A stretch of DNA of 64,000 nt. Source: Bacteroidales bacterium (GTDB lineage Bacteria; Bacteroidota; Bacteroidia; Bacteroidales; UBA932). Positions within the stretch are counted from its first letter, which is position 1. The number at the start of each line of letters is the position of its first letter. This document shows positions 17,187-26,679 of the stretch, piece by piece. The DNA lies in NCBI GenBank assembly GCA_017634595.1, contig JAGBNC010000011.1, positions 51,391 to 115,390 on the forward strand, in the 5' to 3' direction. The position numbers were made by a program, and so were the translations under genes. The notes beneath the pieces were generated by a model, which made no database searches, was not told where the DNA came from, and worked only from the letters and a program-made list of their open reading frames with translations.

Positions 17187-18152
17187 ATGCAAGACGAAAT
17201 TTTAGGCATAATTCTAAAGAATATACGCCACTGCGCCACCGAAGAAGAAAAGGCCGCACTGTTGCGCTGGCTTGAAAATTCCGAGGAGAACCGGCGCTTC
17301 TATTCTCTTTTTCTTGCCAATTATTCTCTGCACGAGACCATTAGTTCCGAAGACCTGGGCCGCAACAGCGAGTCAATGATTGCACGTCTTAATGCACGTA
17401 TCGATGCAGCCGAGTCGCGAAGGCGCCGCACCCTTCCGCGCAGGTCTTTCTTGTATGCGTTTGCAGCTCTGGCCGCTTTGGTCATAGGCTTCTTCGCCGT
17501 GAGGGGCCCCCTCACCAATGGCCCCGGAGTTGATGAGATTCCCATGGAACTTGTTGCAAACAGCACTCAGGAGACAATACACATGGTCCTTGACGACGGT
17601 ACCAGGGTATATCTCAGGCCCGGTGCCGAGATTCGTTACAATGTTTCGACCTTGCCCGGCAGCAGGGAAGTGAACTTGCAGGGAGATGCATATTTCGATG
17701 TCAGCCACAATGAGGCCAAGCCTTTTATTGTTCATACCGACAATATAGGTATAAGAGTACTTGGCACTGCTTTCTCTGTGTCTGCGGCCCCTGAGGTTTC
17801 CCAGGTGGTGCTTGAGAGGGGAAGTGTGCGCCTTGTCTCGCGTGAGGGCGTGTCAATGGTGAGCCTTAGCCCCAATCAGAAAGCAACTTATAGGGCAGTG
17901 ACTGGAGATGTGAGGGTGGAGCCTGTCTATGCAACTGCTTTCGTGACTGATAAATACAGCCTCATGGCCATGTCCGATGTGACGCTTGCCCAGATGGTGT
18001 CCAAGCTCTCCGCCACTTTCCACAGGAAGATCAGCTGCAAGGGAGGGGACACCGAAAAGCACTATAACCTGGCATTTTTGAAATCCGATTCGCTGGAAGA
18101 TGTCTTGTCAATACTTGAGTACATGACAGGCGCTGAATGCGAAATTGAATAA
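17187..18152 (+). CDS. FecR-family anti-sigma factor
   Basis: 321 residues from ATG 17187; an upstream TTG in frame is unlikely. The cytoplasmic N-terminal part (about 1-80) binds sigma; a transmembrane helix (about 88-105, LYAFAALAALVIGFFAV) leads to the periplasmic FecR domain (IHMVLDDGTRVYLRPGAEIRYN, REVNLQGDAYFDVSHNEAKPFIVHT, IRVLGTAFSVSA) and a C-terminal domain ending in DVLSILEYMTGAECEIE. The usual role is to hold the sigma factor until the SusC N-terminal domain signals occupancy. It lies 44 bases after sigma and 22 before SusC, in one operon. Confidence 0.93.
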   Translation: MQDEILGIILKNIRHCATEEEKAALLRWLENSEENRRFYSLFLANYSLHETISSEDLGRNSESMIARLNARIDAAESRRRRTLPRRSFLYAFAALAALVIGFFAVRGPLTNGPGVDEIPMELVANSTQETIHMVLDDGTRVYLRPGAEIRYNVSTLPGSREVNLQGDAYFDVSHNEAKPFIVHTDNIGIRVLGTAFSVSAAPEVSQVVLERGSVRLVSREGVSMVSLSPNQKATYRAVTGDVRVEPVYATAFVTDKYSLMAMSDVTLAQMVSKLSATFHRKISCKGGDTEKHYNLAFLKSDSLEDVLSILEYMTGAECEIE

Positions 18153-18174
18153 CTAAATTTTAACCAATACTTTT

Positions 18175-21100
18175 ATGAGAAAAAAAGTTCTGTTGATTCT
18201 CTGTTTCTTCGCGGGCCTTGGTCTGTATGTGCTCACCGGGGTCAATGCGCAGGCTCAGAACAGGCTCTACGACGTAGATCTGTCTATGTCGAGAGCAACT
18301 GTCAGCTCGTTCACGGCTGCCCTGACGGGGCAGACCGGCGTGCTGTTTTCTTATGAGACGGACCTTGCCTCAAAGCCGCTGGGCAACATATCCATCCAGC
18401 AGAAGCAGGCCACTCTTGAGTCTATTCTTACAAGGGCTTTCAGTGGAAAAGGCATCAGCTGGAAGGTGGTCAACCGTACCGTAGTGTTGACTGCCGAGCA
18501 GCAGGCTTCTGACAAGCCTGCAGTGGTGTCCGGACGGGTGGTCGATACCAACGGCGATCCTCTGCCCGGTGCTGGTGTCATGATCAAGGGCACTACGAAG
18601 GGTACAACAACTGACGCCGACGGCCGTTATTCTATCCCCGTTGCCGACAACCAGTCCCTTGAGTACTCATTTATCGGCTACACAACGCAGGTGGTGCCGG
18701 TCAACGGCCGCTCCGTGCTGAATGTCACTCTATCCGACGACCAGAATGTCCTTGACGACGTGGTGGTGGTAGGTTACGGTACACAGTCACGCAAGACCTT
18801 GAGTACCGCTATCGCCAAGGTTGACGGTGACAAGCTGCTGGATGCCCCTGTGTCAACTGTCGGCGACGCTCTGAAGGGAAGGGTTACTGGTTTGCGTATT
18901 GCATCCAACAATAACCTTCCGGGTGAATCCCCCCGTTTCCTTATCCGTGGCGGTTCGTCCATCAACCGTAGCAATGACCCTCTGTTCCTCGTGGACGGTG
19001 TTGAGAGAGGCATCGATGACCTCAACCCCAACGACATTGAGTCTATCGAAGTCCTTAAGGACGCTGCTTCTGCAGCAATCTACGGTAGCCGTGCATCCAA
19101 CGGTGTTATCTTGGTAACCACGAGGAAAGGCAATTCATTTAAGCAGCCTCAGGTCGTGTTCGACTCTCAGGTAGGCTTTACTTCTCCCGCCCGCACTTGG
19201 AAACTTGCCAATGCTACCGAATACCTTACTATCGTACGTCCCGCTGCAGCCCAGGGCCCCAATGCACCCCTGGTACTTAACGGAGCCAACGGCGCCGGTA
19301 TAGGCAATACGGAATCGACTTCCACCTATTCAACCCGCTATCTTGTTGACGGTGAGAGCATTCCTGCCGGCTACCTGTCGATGGCCGACCCTGTCGATCC
19401 TTCCAAGACCATCATATACACCGACCACAACTGGCAGAACGAGTGGTATCATCCTTCATTCTACCACAAACAGTATGTGGGTGTCAACGGTGGTAACAAG
19501 GATGTCAAATATGCAGCTTCCGTAGGTTATCTCGGTGACGACGGAATGGTGGCCATGAGCGCCTACAAGAACTTCACTATGCACGGTAATACTACATTTA
19601 ACGTGACCAAGTGGCTTGCAGCTTCTACCACCTTCGACTTCTCGAATGCTACCAAGAATCCGATGACCAACGACTACTTCACTGTGCTCGGACGTGGTAT
19701 CATGATGTCTCCTACCCATATAGGCAAGTATCCCGACGGTACTTTCGCCACCGGCGGTACCAACAAGAACCAGCAGACAGCTGAATTCTACGAGACTTTC
19801 TATGATCGTGAGACCCAGCGCCACAAGTTCATGGGCAGCATGAACCTCAAGGCCAAGATCACCGACTGGCTCACCGGAACAGTGCAGTACGCTCTGTACG
19901 ACAACAGCTACCGCGGCAGTTATTATACCAGGGGCGAGGTCAACGGCTCCACTAACTTTGTGACCACCAACCGCGGCACGACCGAGACCCGCACCCAGAC
20001 CCAAAGGCAGAATTTCCAGGCTTATCTGACTGCCGACAAGAGCTTTGGCAAGCATCGCTTGAGCGGTACTGCAGGTTACGACTGGTCCAAGTGGCATTAC
20101 TGGTATCTGAACGCCGGCAATTCCGGCTCTTTGTCCGACAAGGTGCCTATGCTCGGCTCCGGCGGTTCCAACACCGCAGGTACTATGAGCATGAGCAATC
20201 AGGACTATGAGACCGCTCTTATCTCTTACTTCGGACGTATCGGTTACAACTATGCCGACCGCTACATTCTCTCCGCTACGTTCCGCGCCGACGGCAGCTC
20301 GCTCTTCCTCGGCGACAACAAGTGGGGTTATTTCCCCTCCGCATCGGCAGCATGGGTCATAAGTGAGGAAGATTTCTTCTCTTCCGCCAAGAAGACCATG
20401 AACATGCTCAAGCTGCGTGCTTCATTCGGACAGACCGGTAATAACGATATCTCGCGTACCGATCCTCTGGGAGCCTATGCGACCAGCACTTATGATGTGT
20501 ACAACGTGCTCCTTCCTTCCAAGATGGTCAACGCCGGACTTAAGTGGGAAACCACCACACAGCTCGACCTTGGTATCGACATGGGCTTTTTGAACGACCG
20601 CATCAGGGTAGTCGCCGACTACTATAACAAGGTTACCAATGACTTGATCTACGGCGTCACACTTCCTGATACCGGCCAGATCGGCAGCGTTAATGCCAAC
20701 GTGGGTAGCGTGCGTTTCTACGGTGCTGAAATTGAACTCCATACGGTCAACATCGAGCGTCGCGATTTCTCATGGGAGACCGATTTTACCTGGTCTTATT
20801 CTCGCAACAAGGTCCTTTCCCTGCCTGACGAGTATAAGTATCAGCTCAAGGATATGGACGGCAACCTGCTCTATAACGCCGACGGAACTCCCGCATATGG
20901 ATGGCGTATCGGCGGCTACACTACTGCCAATGGTTACCGCTTCGGAGGTACTGCAGTAGGTGAGCCTCTGGGACGCATCTGGGGCTACAAGGTTGCAGGC
21001 ATCCTTCAGACTGATGAGGCTGCTGCGGCAGCATACTACGACACTCAGTCTCACGGCTACCGCCGTACTGACGGCCAGTCCATCCAGGGACGCAAGGACG

Positions 21101-21753
21101 CCGGCGACTTCGAGTGGGTCAACCGTTACGGCACAGCCAAGACATCCGACGGAGCCGAGCAGATTGATGCGCAGGATATGTTCCTTCTTGGAAACGTCAT
21201 GCCTCATTCCACCGGCGGTATCAATAATACCTTCCATTGGAAGAGGCTCACTTTCAACGTGTATTTCGATTATGCCATCGGCCACAGCATCTACAACTAC
21301 ATGAAGACCCGTATGCTCCAGAACACCCTGGGCTACAGCAACTCCAATGTAGATGTAAACCTCATCTCCGGCTGCTGGCGCAGGCCTGGGGACACCGGTG
21401 CCCAGTGGGCTCGCTTCTTCCCCAATGATGCTGACTACGGCAACCGCAACTATTCACGTGCCTCAAGCTTCAATGTGGAAGACGCAAGCTACCTCTGCCT
21501 GCGTGATGCATCTATCTACTACGATCTGCCCGACAGATGGGCCAAGGCATTGTGGATGAAGAAGGTTACTGTAGGCGTGACCGGTAATACTCTGTGGTAC
21601 TTCACCCGACTGAGCGGAGCCATCAGCCCCGAGACAGGTATCAGTACTGATTCTGGTTCCAATATGTACAGCTCCGTGCAGATGGGCAGCGCATCTTCCA
21701 ACATTATGCCTGCCGCCCGCAAGGTGTTGTTCAATCTTAAATTAACATTCTAG
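18175..21753 (+). CDS. SusC-family TonB-linked outer-membrane receptor with STN signalling domain
   Basis: 1192 residues. Signal peptide, STN domain (about 38-105: TAALTGQTGVLFSYETDLASKPLG...WKVVNRTVVLT), CarboxypepD_reg domain (about 115-192: VSGRVVDTNGDPLPGAGVMIKGTTKGTTTDADG), plug with the SusC motif DDVVVVGYGTQSRKTLSTAIAKVDG and EVLKDAASAAIYGSRASNGVILVTT, then barrel ending ARKVLFNLKLTF. The STN domain contacts FecR across the periplasm and explains the sigma/anti-sigma pair upstream. With SusD it forms the import complex; substrate unknown, see the GDPD gene. Its TAG stop overlaps an AGGAGG for the SusD gene. Confidence 0.96.
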   Translation: MRKKVLLILCFFAGLGLYVLTGVNAQAQNRLYDVDLSMSRATVSSFTAALTGQTGVLFSYETDLASKPLGNISIQQKQATLESILTRAFSGKGISWKVVNRTVVLTAEQQASDKPAVVSGRVVDTNGDPLPGAGVMIKGTTKGTTTDADGRYSIPVADNQSLEYSFIGYTTQVVPVNGRSVLNVTLSDDQNVLDDVVVVGYGTQSRKTLSTAIAKVDGDKLLDAPVSTVGDALKGRVTGLRIASNNNLPGESPRFLIRGGSSINRSNDPLFLVDGVERGIDDLNPNDIESIEVLKDAASAAIYGSRASNGVILVTTRKGNSFKQPQVVFDSQVGFTSPARTWKLANATEYLTIVRPAAAQGPNAPLVLNGANGAGIGNTESTSTYSTRYLVDGESIPAGYLSMADPVDPSKTIIYTDHNWQNEWYHPSFYHKQYVGVNGGNKDVKYAASVGYLGDDGMVAMSAYKNFTMHGNTTFNVTKWLAASTTFDFSNATKNPMTNDYFTVLGRGIMMSPTHIGKYPDGTFATGGTNKNQQTAEFYETFYDRETQRHKFMGSMNLKAKITDWLTGTVQYALYDNSYRGSYYTRGEVNGSTNFVTTNRGTTETRTQTQRQNFQAYLTADKSFGKHRLSGTAGYDWSKWHYWYLNAGNSGSLSDKVPMLGSGGSNTAGTMSMSNQDYETALISYFGRIGYNYADRYILSATFRADGSSLFLGDNKWGYFPSASAAWVISEEDFFSSAKKTMNMLKLRASFGQTGNNDISRTDPLGAYATSTYDVYNVLLPSKMVNAGLKWETTTQLDLGIDMGFLNDRIRVVADYYNKVTNDLIYGVTLPDTGQIGSVNANVGSVRFYGAEIELHTVNIERRDFSWETDFTWSYSRNKVLSLPDEYKYQLKDMDGNLLYNADGTPAYGWRIGGYTTANGYRFGGTAVGEPLGRIWGYKVAGILQTDEAAAAAYYDTQSHGYRRTDGQSIQGRKDAGDFEWVNRYGTAKTSDGAEQIDAQDMFLLGNVMPHSTGGINNTFHWKRLTFNVYFDYAIGHSIYNYMKTRMLQNTLGYSNSNVDVNLISGCWRRPGDTGAQWARFFPNDADYGNRNYSRASSFNVEDASYLCLRDASIYYDLPDRWAKALWMKKVTVGVTGNTLWYFTRLSGAISPETGISTDSGSNMYSSVQMGSASSNIMPAARKVLFNLKLTF

Positions 21754-21765
21754 GAGGATACGGTT

Positions 21766-23268
21766 ATGAAAAATATACTCAAATCATTCTGCCTTCTTCT
21801 TGTTTGCACTGCTCTCTTCAGCTCCTGCCACGGCGATCTGAATATCCCCTACGATAATGCCCTGTCAGTGAGCAATATGTGGAAAGACGCCTCTGACCTT
21901 GAGCAGTCCGTCCCCGGTATCTACAAGAGGATGCAGAGCTACTTCTCAGACAGCGAGTGCAACGTATTCTACTTCGGTGAGACCCGTGTGGGCGATTACA
22001 TGTGGGGTCCGTCGCTGGAATCAAAGGTGCAGGACAACTTCAAGATAGCCTGCCGCCACAATACCCTGAACCCTTCAAATACAATTGGATGGTCAGGCCT
22101 CTATTCTACAATCGACCAGGCCAATGCAGTGCTGAAGCATGCGAAAGAGTGTAACGCTTCCCAGGACCGCATCGACTGGGCAATGGCGCAGGCATATTTT
22201 GCACGTGCTTACTGCTACTTCCATGCAGCCCGTGTATGGGGAGAAGTGCCGGTTAACCTCCTTCCCGTGGAATCTACTGCTCAGGAAGAGTGTTATCCTT
22301 CTCAGAAGACAGTAGCAGAAGTCTATGAGCAGGTGGAGAAGGACCTGGAAGCTTGCGAGCCTCTGGCCGACAAACTCGGCAGCGAAAAGTATTTCGCCAC
22401 CAAGGATGCATTCAACCTTCTGAAGGCCGATTACGCCATGTGGATGTACAGCACGCGCAACGGCGGAAGCAAGTATCTGGACATGGCCGAGAAAGCGCTC
22501 AACGCCATCGGTATTTCCGGTGCCCGCCTCATCGATTATGCAAAAGTATTCGACCGCACCAACAAGAAGAATAACGAGATTATCTTCAGCCTTGCTCTCA
22601 GTGCTTCAAACACAGGAGGCTATCAGATTTTCTTCTGCCAGCCCTCCAATCTGATTGCATCGGCATACAGGAACAAGCCCGTTCCTATTTCTTCTACCCA
22701 GTGGTGGAGCTACTCCCAGAATTTCGTTGACATCCTCAAGGCCAGCGAGAAGAAGGGTGACACCCGTGTCAAGACCAATCTTGGCTATGGTCCCTATTCT
22801 TCAGCCGCTGACCATCATGAGATTACATGGTGCAACAAGCTTACCGGCGATATGTCCAAGAGCCCTGTGGTCCAGGACAATGACCTTATCTACTATCGCT
22901 ATGGCTATGCAGTGATGCTCGACGCCGAACTCAAGTACTACAAGAAAGACTATGCAGGTGCAAACAAGAGTCTGAACCTTATTGCAAAACGCGCTTACGG
23001 CAAGGACAATTATTACACCAGCAATGCTCCTTCCGATGTCCTTAACAACATCATCAATGAGTACTTCCTGGAATTCCCCGCAGAGGGTATGATATGGTGG
23101 GCTCTCATCCGTACAGGCCGTATCTGGTCCATGGAGCCCAACTCCGAGATTCCCGGCCAGACGTTCGAGACTATGAGGGCCAAGAATCCCAACATTCTTC
23201 TCTGGCCTATCGCCCAGGGCTCTCTTAACAGGAATTCCGCTCTTCATCAGATCGAAGGATGGTCTTAA
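21766..23268 (+). CDS. SusD/RagB-family nutrient-binding lipoprotein
   Basis: 500 residues. Lipobox FSSC (about Cys21). SusD-like N-terminal region (DNALSVSNMWKDASDLEQSVPGIYKRMQSYF) and TPR-rich body (AQAYFARAYCYFHAARVWGEVPV, TVAEVYEQVEKDLEAC, YAMWMYSTRNGG), with the C-terminal RagB/SusD region (EYFLEFPAEGMIWWALIRTGRI...LLWPIAQGSLNRNSALHQIEGWS). It caps the SusC barrel on the cell surface. It follows SusC by 12 bases, with AGGAGG 8 bases before the ATG, which is unusual for Bacteroidota. Confidence 0.95.
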   Translation: MKNILKSFCLLLVCTALFSSCHGDLNIPYDNALSVSNMWKDASDLEQSVPGIYKRMQSYFSDSECNVFYFGETRVGDYMWGPSLESKVQDNFKIACRHNTLNPSNTIGWSGLYSTIDQANAVLKHAKECNASQDRIDWAMAQAYFARAYCYFHAARVWGEVPVNLLPVESTAQEECYPSQKTVAEVYEQVEKDLEACEPLADKLGSEKYFATKDAFNLLKADYAMWMYSTRNGGSKYLDMAEKALNAIGISGARLIDYAKVFDRTNKKNNEIIFSLALSASNTGGYQIFFCQPSNLIASAYRNKPVPISSTQWWSYSQNFVDILKASEKKGDTRVKTNLGYGPYSSAADHHEITWCNKLTGDMSKSPVVQDNDLIYYRYGYAVMLDAELKYYKKDYAGANKSLNLIAKRAYGKDNYYTSNAPSDVLNNIINEYFLEFPAEGMIWWALIRTGRIWSMEPNSEIPGQTFETMRAKNPNILLWPIAQGSLNRNSALHQIEGWS

Positions 23269-23281
23269 TATCTAAAGAATT

Positions 23282-23719
23282 ATGGATATGAAAAAGATAT
23301 TTGCAATAGCTATTGCCGCAGTTCTCTGCCTCGGGACATTCTCCTGCACCAAAGACGGAGCTTATCCTGAAGGAGCAGATATGACCTCTCTCAGAGTGTC
23401 GGTCACTCCAGATCCGGGCACAGTGCCCGCAATAGGCTCCGAGTTTGAGGCCGCCGTGGTGGTACATCAGGGACCTGTCCTGGATGTGGCATGGAACGTG
23501 TCGGTAGATGGTAATCCCGACTGGATAACTGTCAAAAAGATTCGTTATAAATCCAACTTTACCGGTACTTACAGCGGCGACGATGTCGAGGTGGAGCAGG
23601 ACGGTATCGCTTGCGCAGTGCTGCCCAACGGCACCGGCAAGAAACGCAGTGCCAACATCCGTTTCACGGTAGATGACGGCCGCTCTATTATCCGCACTAT
23701 AAATCAGGCAGCTAAGTAA
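23282..23719 (+). CDS. Small BACON-like surface lipoprotein
   Basis: 145 residues; ATG at 23282 or 23288. Lipobox TFSC (about Cys23). The body is a single all-beta domain with a BACON-like end (GNPDWITVKKI...GKKRSANIRFTVDDGRSIIRTINQAAK). It lies 13 bases after SusD and its TAA overlaps the ATG of the GDPD gene, so it belongs to the SusCD operon. Such lipoproteins often bind substrate or act as spacers on the surface; no catalytic motif is seen. Confidence 0.75.
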   Translation: MDMKKIFAIAIAAVLCLGTFSCTKDGAYPEGADMTSLRVSVTPDPGTVPAIGSEFEAAVVVHQGPVLDVAWNVSVDGNPDWITVKKIRYKSNFTGTYSGDDVEVEQDGIACAVLPNGTGKKRSANIRFTVDDGRSIIRTINQAAK

Positions 23720-24642
23720 TGAAAGCATTCAGAGTTTTTTCATTGTTTGCCGCAGTCCTTTTGACGGTTTATTCCTGCGAGAAACACGAGATTCCTCAGC
23801 CCAAACCGGCGCCGGCTCCCGAACAGGAGACGGACGAGCCGGGTGAGTTCACCACCGAACCGGCTCCATGCAGCAACAGGGTAGTCGCGCATAGAGGAGG
23901 CTCTCGTGAAAGCGGAATTCCCGACAATTCCAGGGCAGGTCTTCGCTACACTATGTCGCTGAAGTGCTATGCCATGGAATGTGATATCTACTGGACTAAG
24001 GATAACGATGTTATAATCGCACATGCTAAAGACACCTATTATGTGAACGGTCTTAAGCCATGGGAACATACGGTTCAGGAAATCCGCAAGGCCGGTATGC
24101 TTGCCAACGGCGAGACTATCCCTACTCTCGAGGATTTCTTGAAGATCGTGCAGGTGGAAGGCAATTGCACCAAGCTCTGCATTGATATCAAGAACCTTGA
24201 CGGCAGTCTTACGGCTTATCCCATAAAGGCTGTCCAGCGGGCATGTGAGATTATCAAGGAACACAAAGCTGAAAAATTCTGCGAATTCATTTGCACCGGC
24301 AACGAGACCGTGGCCGCTGCTGCAGCCACCTGCATGGTGGTATATGGCATCCCCGTGGGCTGGATGGCCAACAAGAACCCCGCAGGCCATAAGGCCAAAG
24401 GCTTCACATGGGCTAACCTTTCCGCGAAAAGCTATATGTCTCCTTATGGTGACGGCGAGCGGACTATTGACGAGTTTAAAAATGCCGGTATGCAGATAAG
24501 CGTGTTCAATATTGACCGCCAGGCCGGAGATGGCAATGCCGTGTTCTCCGACGAGGCTGTGAATTACTATGTGAGCCGCTACGCAGACTTACGTTTTATC
24601 TGTACCAATTATCCCAAGTGGTTGTTATCGAAATTAAATTAA
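23719..24642 (+). CDS. Glycerophosphodiester phosphodiesterase lipoprotein
   Basis: 307 residues. Lipobox VYSC, then a Pro/Glu-rich linker (about 20-50), then a GDPD TIM barrel: RVVAHRGGSRESGIPDNSRAGL (catalytic His), MECDIYWTKDNDVIIAHAKDT (metal Glu and Asp, second catalytic His; the usual His-Asp is His-Ala here), TLEDFLKIV, LCIDIKN. Family reaction: hydrolysis of glycerophosphodiesters to glycerol-3-phosphate and an alcohol. Being lipid-anchored and inside a SusCD operon, it probably acts at the surface or in the periplasm on imported material. Overlaps the previous gene by one base (TAATG). Exact substrate (for example glycerophosphocholine) not shown. Confidence 0.87.
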   Translation: MKAFRVFSLFAAVLLTVYSCEKHEIPQPKPAPAPEQETDEPGEFTTEPAPCSNRVVAHRGGSRESGIPDNSRAGLRYTMSLKCYAMECDIYWTKDNDVIIAHAKDTYYVNGLKPWEHTVQEIRKAGMLANGETIPTLEDFLKIVQVEGNCTKLCIDIKNLDGSLTAYPIKAVQRACEIIKEHKAEKFCEFICTGNETVAAAAATCMVVYGIPVGWMANKNPAGHKAKGFTWANLSAKSYMSPYGDGERTIDEFKNAGMQISVFNIDRQAGDGNAVFSDEAVNYYVSRYADLRFICTNYPKWLLSKLN

Positions 24643-24654
24643 TTACCCAATATT

Positions 24655-26604
24655 ATGAAAATCAAGAGTTTTCTTTGTTCTGTCCTGGCTCTGGCCGCAT
24701 TTGTGGCCTGCCAAGAGAAACAGTCGATCCTTACTCCTTCCCAGGTGAGCCTCGATCCGCTCATTATCAAAGTGGCTGCCGCCGGTGAGACCAAGACGGT
24801 TGAGCTCAAGGCAAACTGCGAGTGGGAAGCTTCCGCTCCTTCATGGGTTACCGTGGCTCCGACTTCAGGTATAGGCGACACTTCGCTTTCCTTGATCGTT
24901 GCTGCCAATGATGGCAAAGATCGTGACGGCGAACTTGTGGTGACCGCCAAGAATGCCAATAGCACAGCAAAAGTACTTGTGTTCCAGTCCGGCAAAGAGC
25001 AGGTCAATCCTGATCCCACTCCCGGCCCCGGTCCCGAACCCGGCGGCACTTCCATCAAGACTGCCGAGCAGCTTGCCGCTTTCCTGAGCGAAGCTTCTAC
25101 CCTTGCTGCTGATGAAGAGTGGACAATTGACGCTGATATTGACTGCGGAGGCGCTAAAATAGCTCCCGTGGGAAGCTTCTCCGCCTCTCTGGACGGCAAG
25201 AACCACAAGATCTACAACTTCGTAGTTGAAAGTGCTGACACCAAGGCCGGCGTTGTCATCACCAACACCGGTACTATCAAGAACATTATCTTCGGCTCGG
25301 CTGACGGAAGCAAGTACGATGGCAAGAGCGTCATCGGATATGCTGAAGGCGCAGTAGGTGAGTATGCCGGTCTTGTAGCCGAAAATGCTGGTACCCTCGA
25401 AAATGTTACCAACTTTGCCACCATCGACTTCAAGGCTACGCCCGAGAAGCCCGGTGACTACCTTGGAGTAGGCGGTATTGCAGGACTTGCATCCGGTGCC
25501 GGTAATTTCGTAAACTGCACCAACTATGCTACCATCAATGCTTCCGGTACAGTGACCCAGGAAGTCGGTATAGGCGGTATCCTCGGATACACCCAGTCCA
25601 GCGACGTGAAGCTTACGTCCTGTGTCAATGCTGCCAACCTGACCGTCACCATGCCTGTCGCTAAGGTGCTTATGATCGGAGGTATCGCTGGTCGTACCAA
25701 CGGAACCATCGTTCTCGACAAGTGCGAGAACAAGGGTGATATAGCATACGAGCAGGCTGAGGCTCCCAAGACTTGGATGGCTATCGGTGGTATCGGTGGT
25801 GTATTCTACAACGGTGCAACCCTTAGCTCTTGCAAGAACAGCGGCCGCATCTCCTCTAACCTCCAGCAGGTTACCCGTGCCGGCGGTATTCTCGGAACCC
25901 TCAACAGGGGCGGTACCGTAGAGAAGTGCGAGAACAGCGGTGAGGTGTCAATAGCACAGGCAGAGGCCAATGCCAACTGGCAGGCTGCAGGCGGTATCGT
26001 CGGTTCCCAGGAGAGGGAAGATGCAGCTCCCGCCAAGCTCATCGGCAACACCAACACCGGAAAGGTCAGCGTCGATCTGGCAGGCAATACAACTGGCCAC
26101 CAGAACAGGATTGCTGTCGGCGGCATTATCGGCCTTGGTACACTTGTCACCGAAGTGAGCGGCAATACCAACAAGGGCGCAGTGAGCGTTGACAACAAGG
26201 GCGCGGCTGATTCATGGGCCGGCGGTGTTGTGGGTGCTATGGTATCTACCGCTGCTGATTATCCTACCGCTCTGTCCAACAATGTCAATGAGGGCGCAGT
26301 ATCAGCCAAGACTGCAGACGATGCCAACAGCATTGCAGGTGGTGTGATAGGCAACAACGGATACTATCCCGGCAAGACCGACAACAGCAAGATTACCCTT
26401 ACCGGCGACAAGAACACCGGTGCCGTGACTTGCGGAAATGTCAGCAAGGTAGGCTCTATCGCGGGCTTCAACCTTGGTACGCTTACCAACTGTGTTGCAG
26501 GCGGCAGCGTCAACGGTACCAAGCTCGCCGAGGGCAACCTGGCAAGCCTGACCCAGGGAAGCGCCAGCTCCGGTAAAGCAAACGGAACTACGCTTGCCAA
26601 GTAA
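24655..26604 (+). CDS. BACON-domain lipoprotein with GLUG-like beta-helix repeats
   Basis: 649 residues. Lipoprotein signal (FVAC, about Cys20). BACON domain at about 28-115 (TKTVELKANCEWEASAPSWVTVAPTSG, ending VLVFQSG), Pro/Gly linker (NPDPTPGPGPEPGG), then from about 140 on a series of repeats of the form GGIxGxxxxGxxxxCxNxGxxxx (for example LGVGGIAGLASGAGNFVNCTNYATI, MIGGIAGRTNGTIVLDKCENKGDI), as in GLUG or right-handed beta-helix surface proteins. Probably a surface glycan- or host-binding protein, last gene of the sigma/SusCD operon, followed by a terminator. Confidence 0.82.
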   Translation: MKIKSFLCSVLALAAFVACQEKQSILTPSQVSLDPLIIKVAAAGETKTVELKANCEWEASAPSWVTVAPTSGIGDTSLSLIVAANDGKDRDGELVVTAKNANSTAKVLVFQSGKEQVNPDPTPGPGPEPGGTSIKTAEQLAAFLSEASTLAADEEWTIDADIDCGGAKIAPVGSFSASLDGKNHKIYNFVVESADTKAGVVITNTGTIKNIIFGSADGSKYDGKSVIGYAEGAVGEYAGLVAENAGTLENVTNFATIDFKATPEKPGDYLGVGGIAGLASGAGNFVNCTNYATINASGTVTQEVGIGGILGYTQSSDVKLTSCVNAANLTVTMPVAKVLMIGGIAGRTNGTIVLDKCENKGDIAYEQAEAPKTWMAIGGIGGVFYNGATLSSCKNSGRISSNLQQVTRAGGILGTLNRGGTVEKCENSGEVSIAQAEANANWQAAGGIVGSQEREDAAPAKLIGNTNTGKVSVDLAGNTTGHQNRIAVGGIIGLGTLVTEVSGNTNKGAVSVDNKGAADSWAGGVVGAMVSTAADYPTALSNNVNEGAVSAKTADDANSIAGGVIGNNGYYPGKTDNSKITLTGDKNTGAVTCGNVSKVGSIAGFNLGTLTNCVAGGSVNGTKLAEGNLASLTQGSASSGKANGTTLAK

Positions 26605-26620
26605 AATAACGCATTTTAGA

Positions 26621-26652
26621 AAGGGCGCGGCCATATTGTCGCGCCTTTTTTG
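26621..26652 (+). terminator. Rho-independent terminator of the SusCD operon
   Basis: GGCGCG (26624-26629) pairs with CGCGCC (26640-26645) around a 10-base loop and is followed by TTTTTT. It separates the SusCD/GDPD operon from the transporter operon. A -7-like TATATTTA (26653-26660) follows directly and may be the promoter of the next operon. Confidence 0.8.
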
Positions 26653-26679
26653 TATATTTACGCTTTCAAGCGAAAAATT

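Noticed and set aside
24655-26604. DNA tandem repeats in the repeat-rich lipoprotein gene
   Set aside because: The repeats are protein-level GLUG-like motifs; the DNA copies are too diverged to count as tandem DNA repeats.
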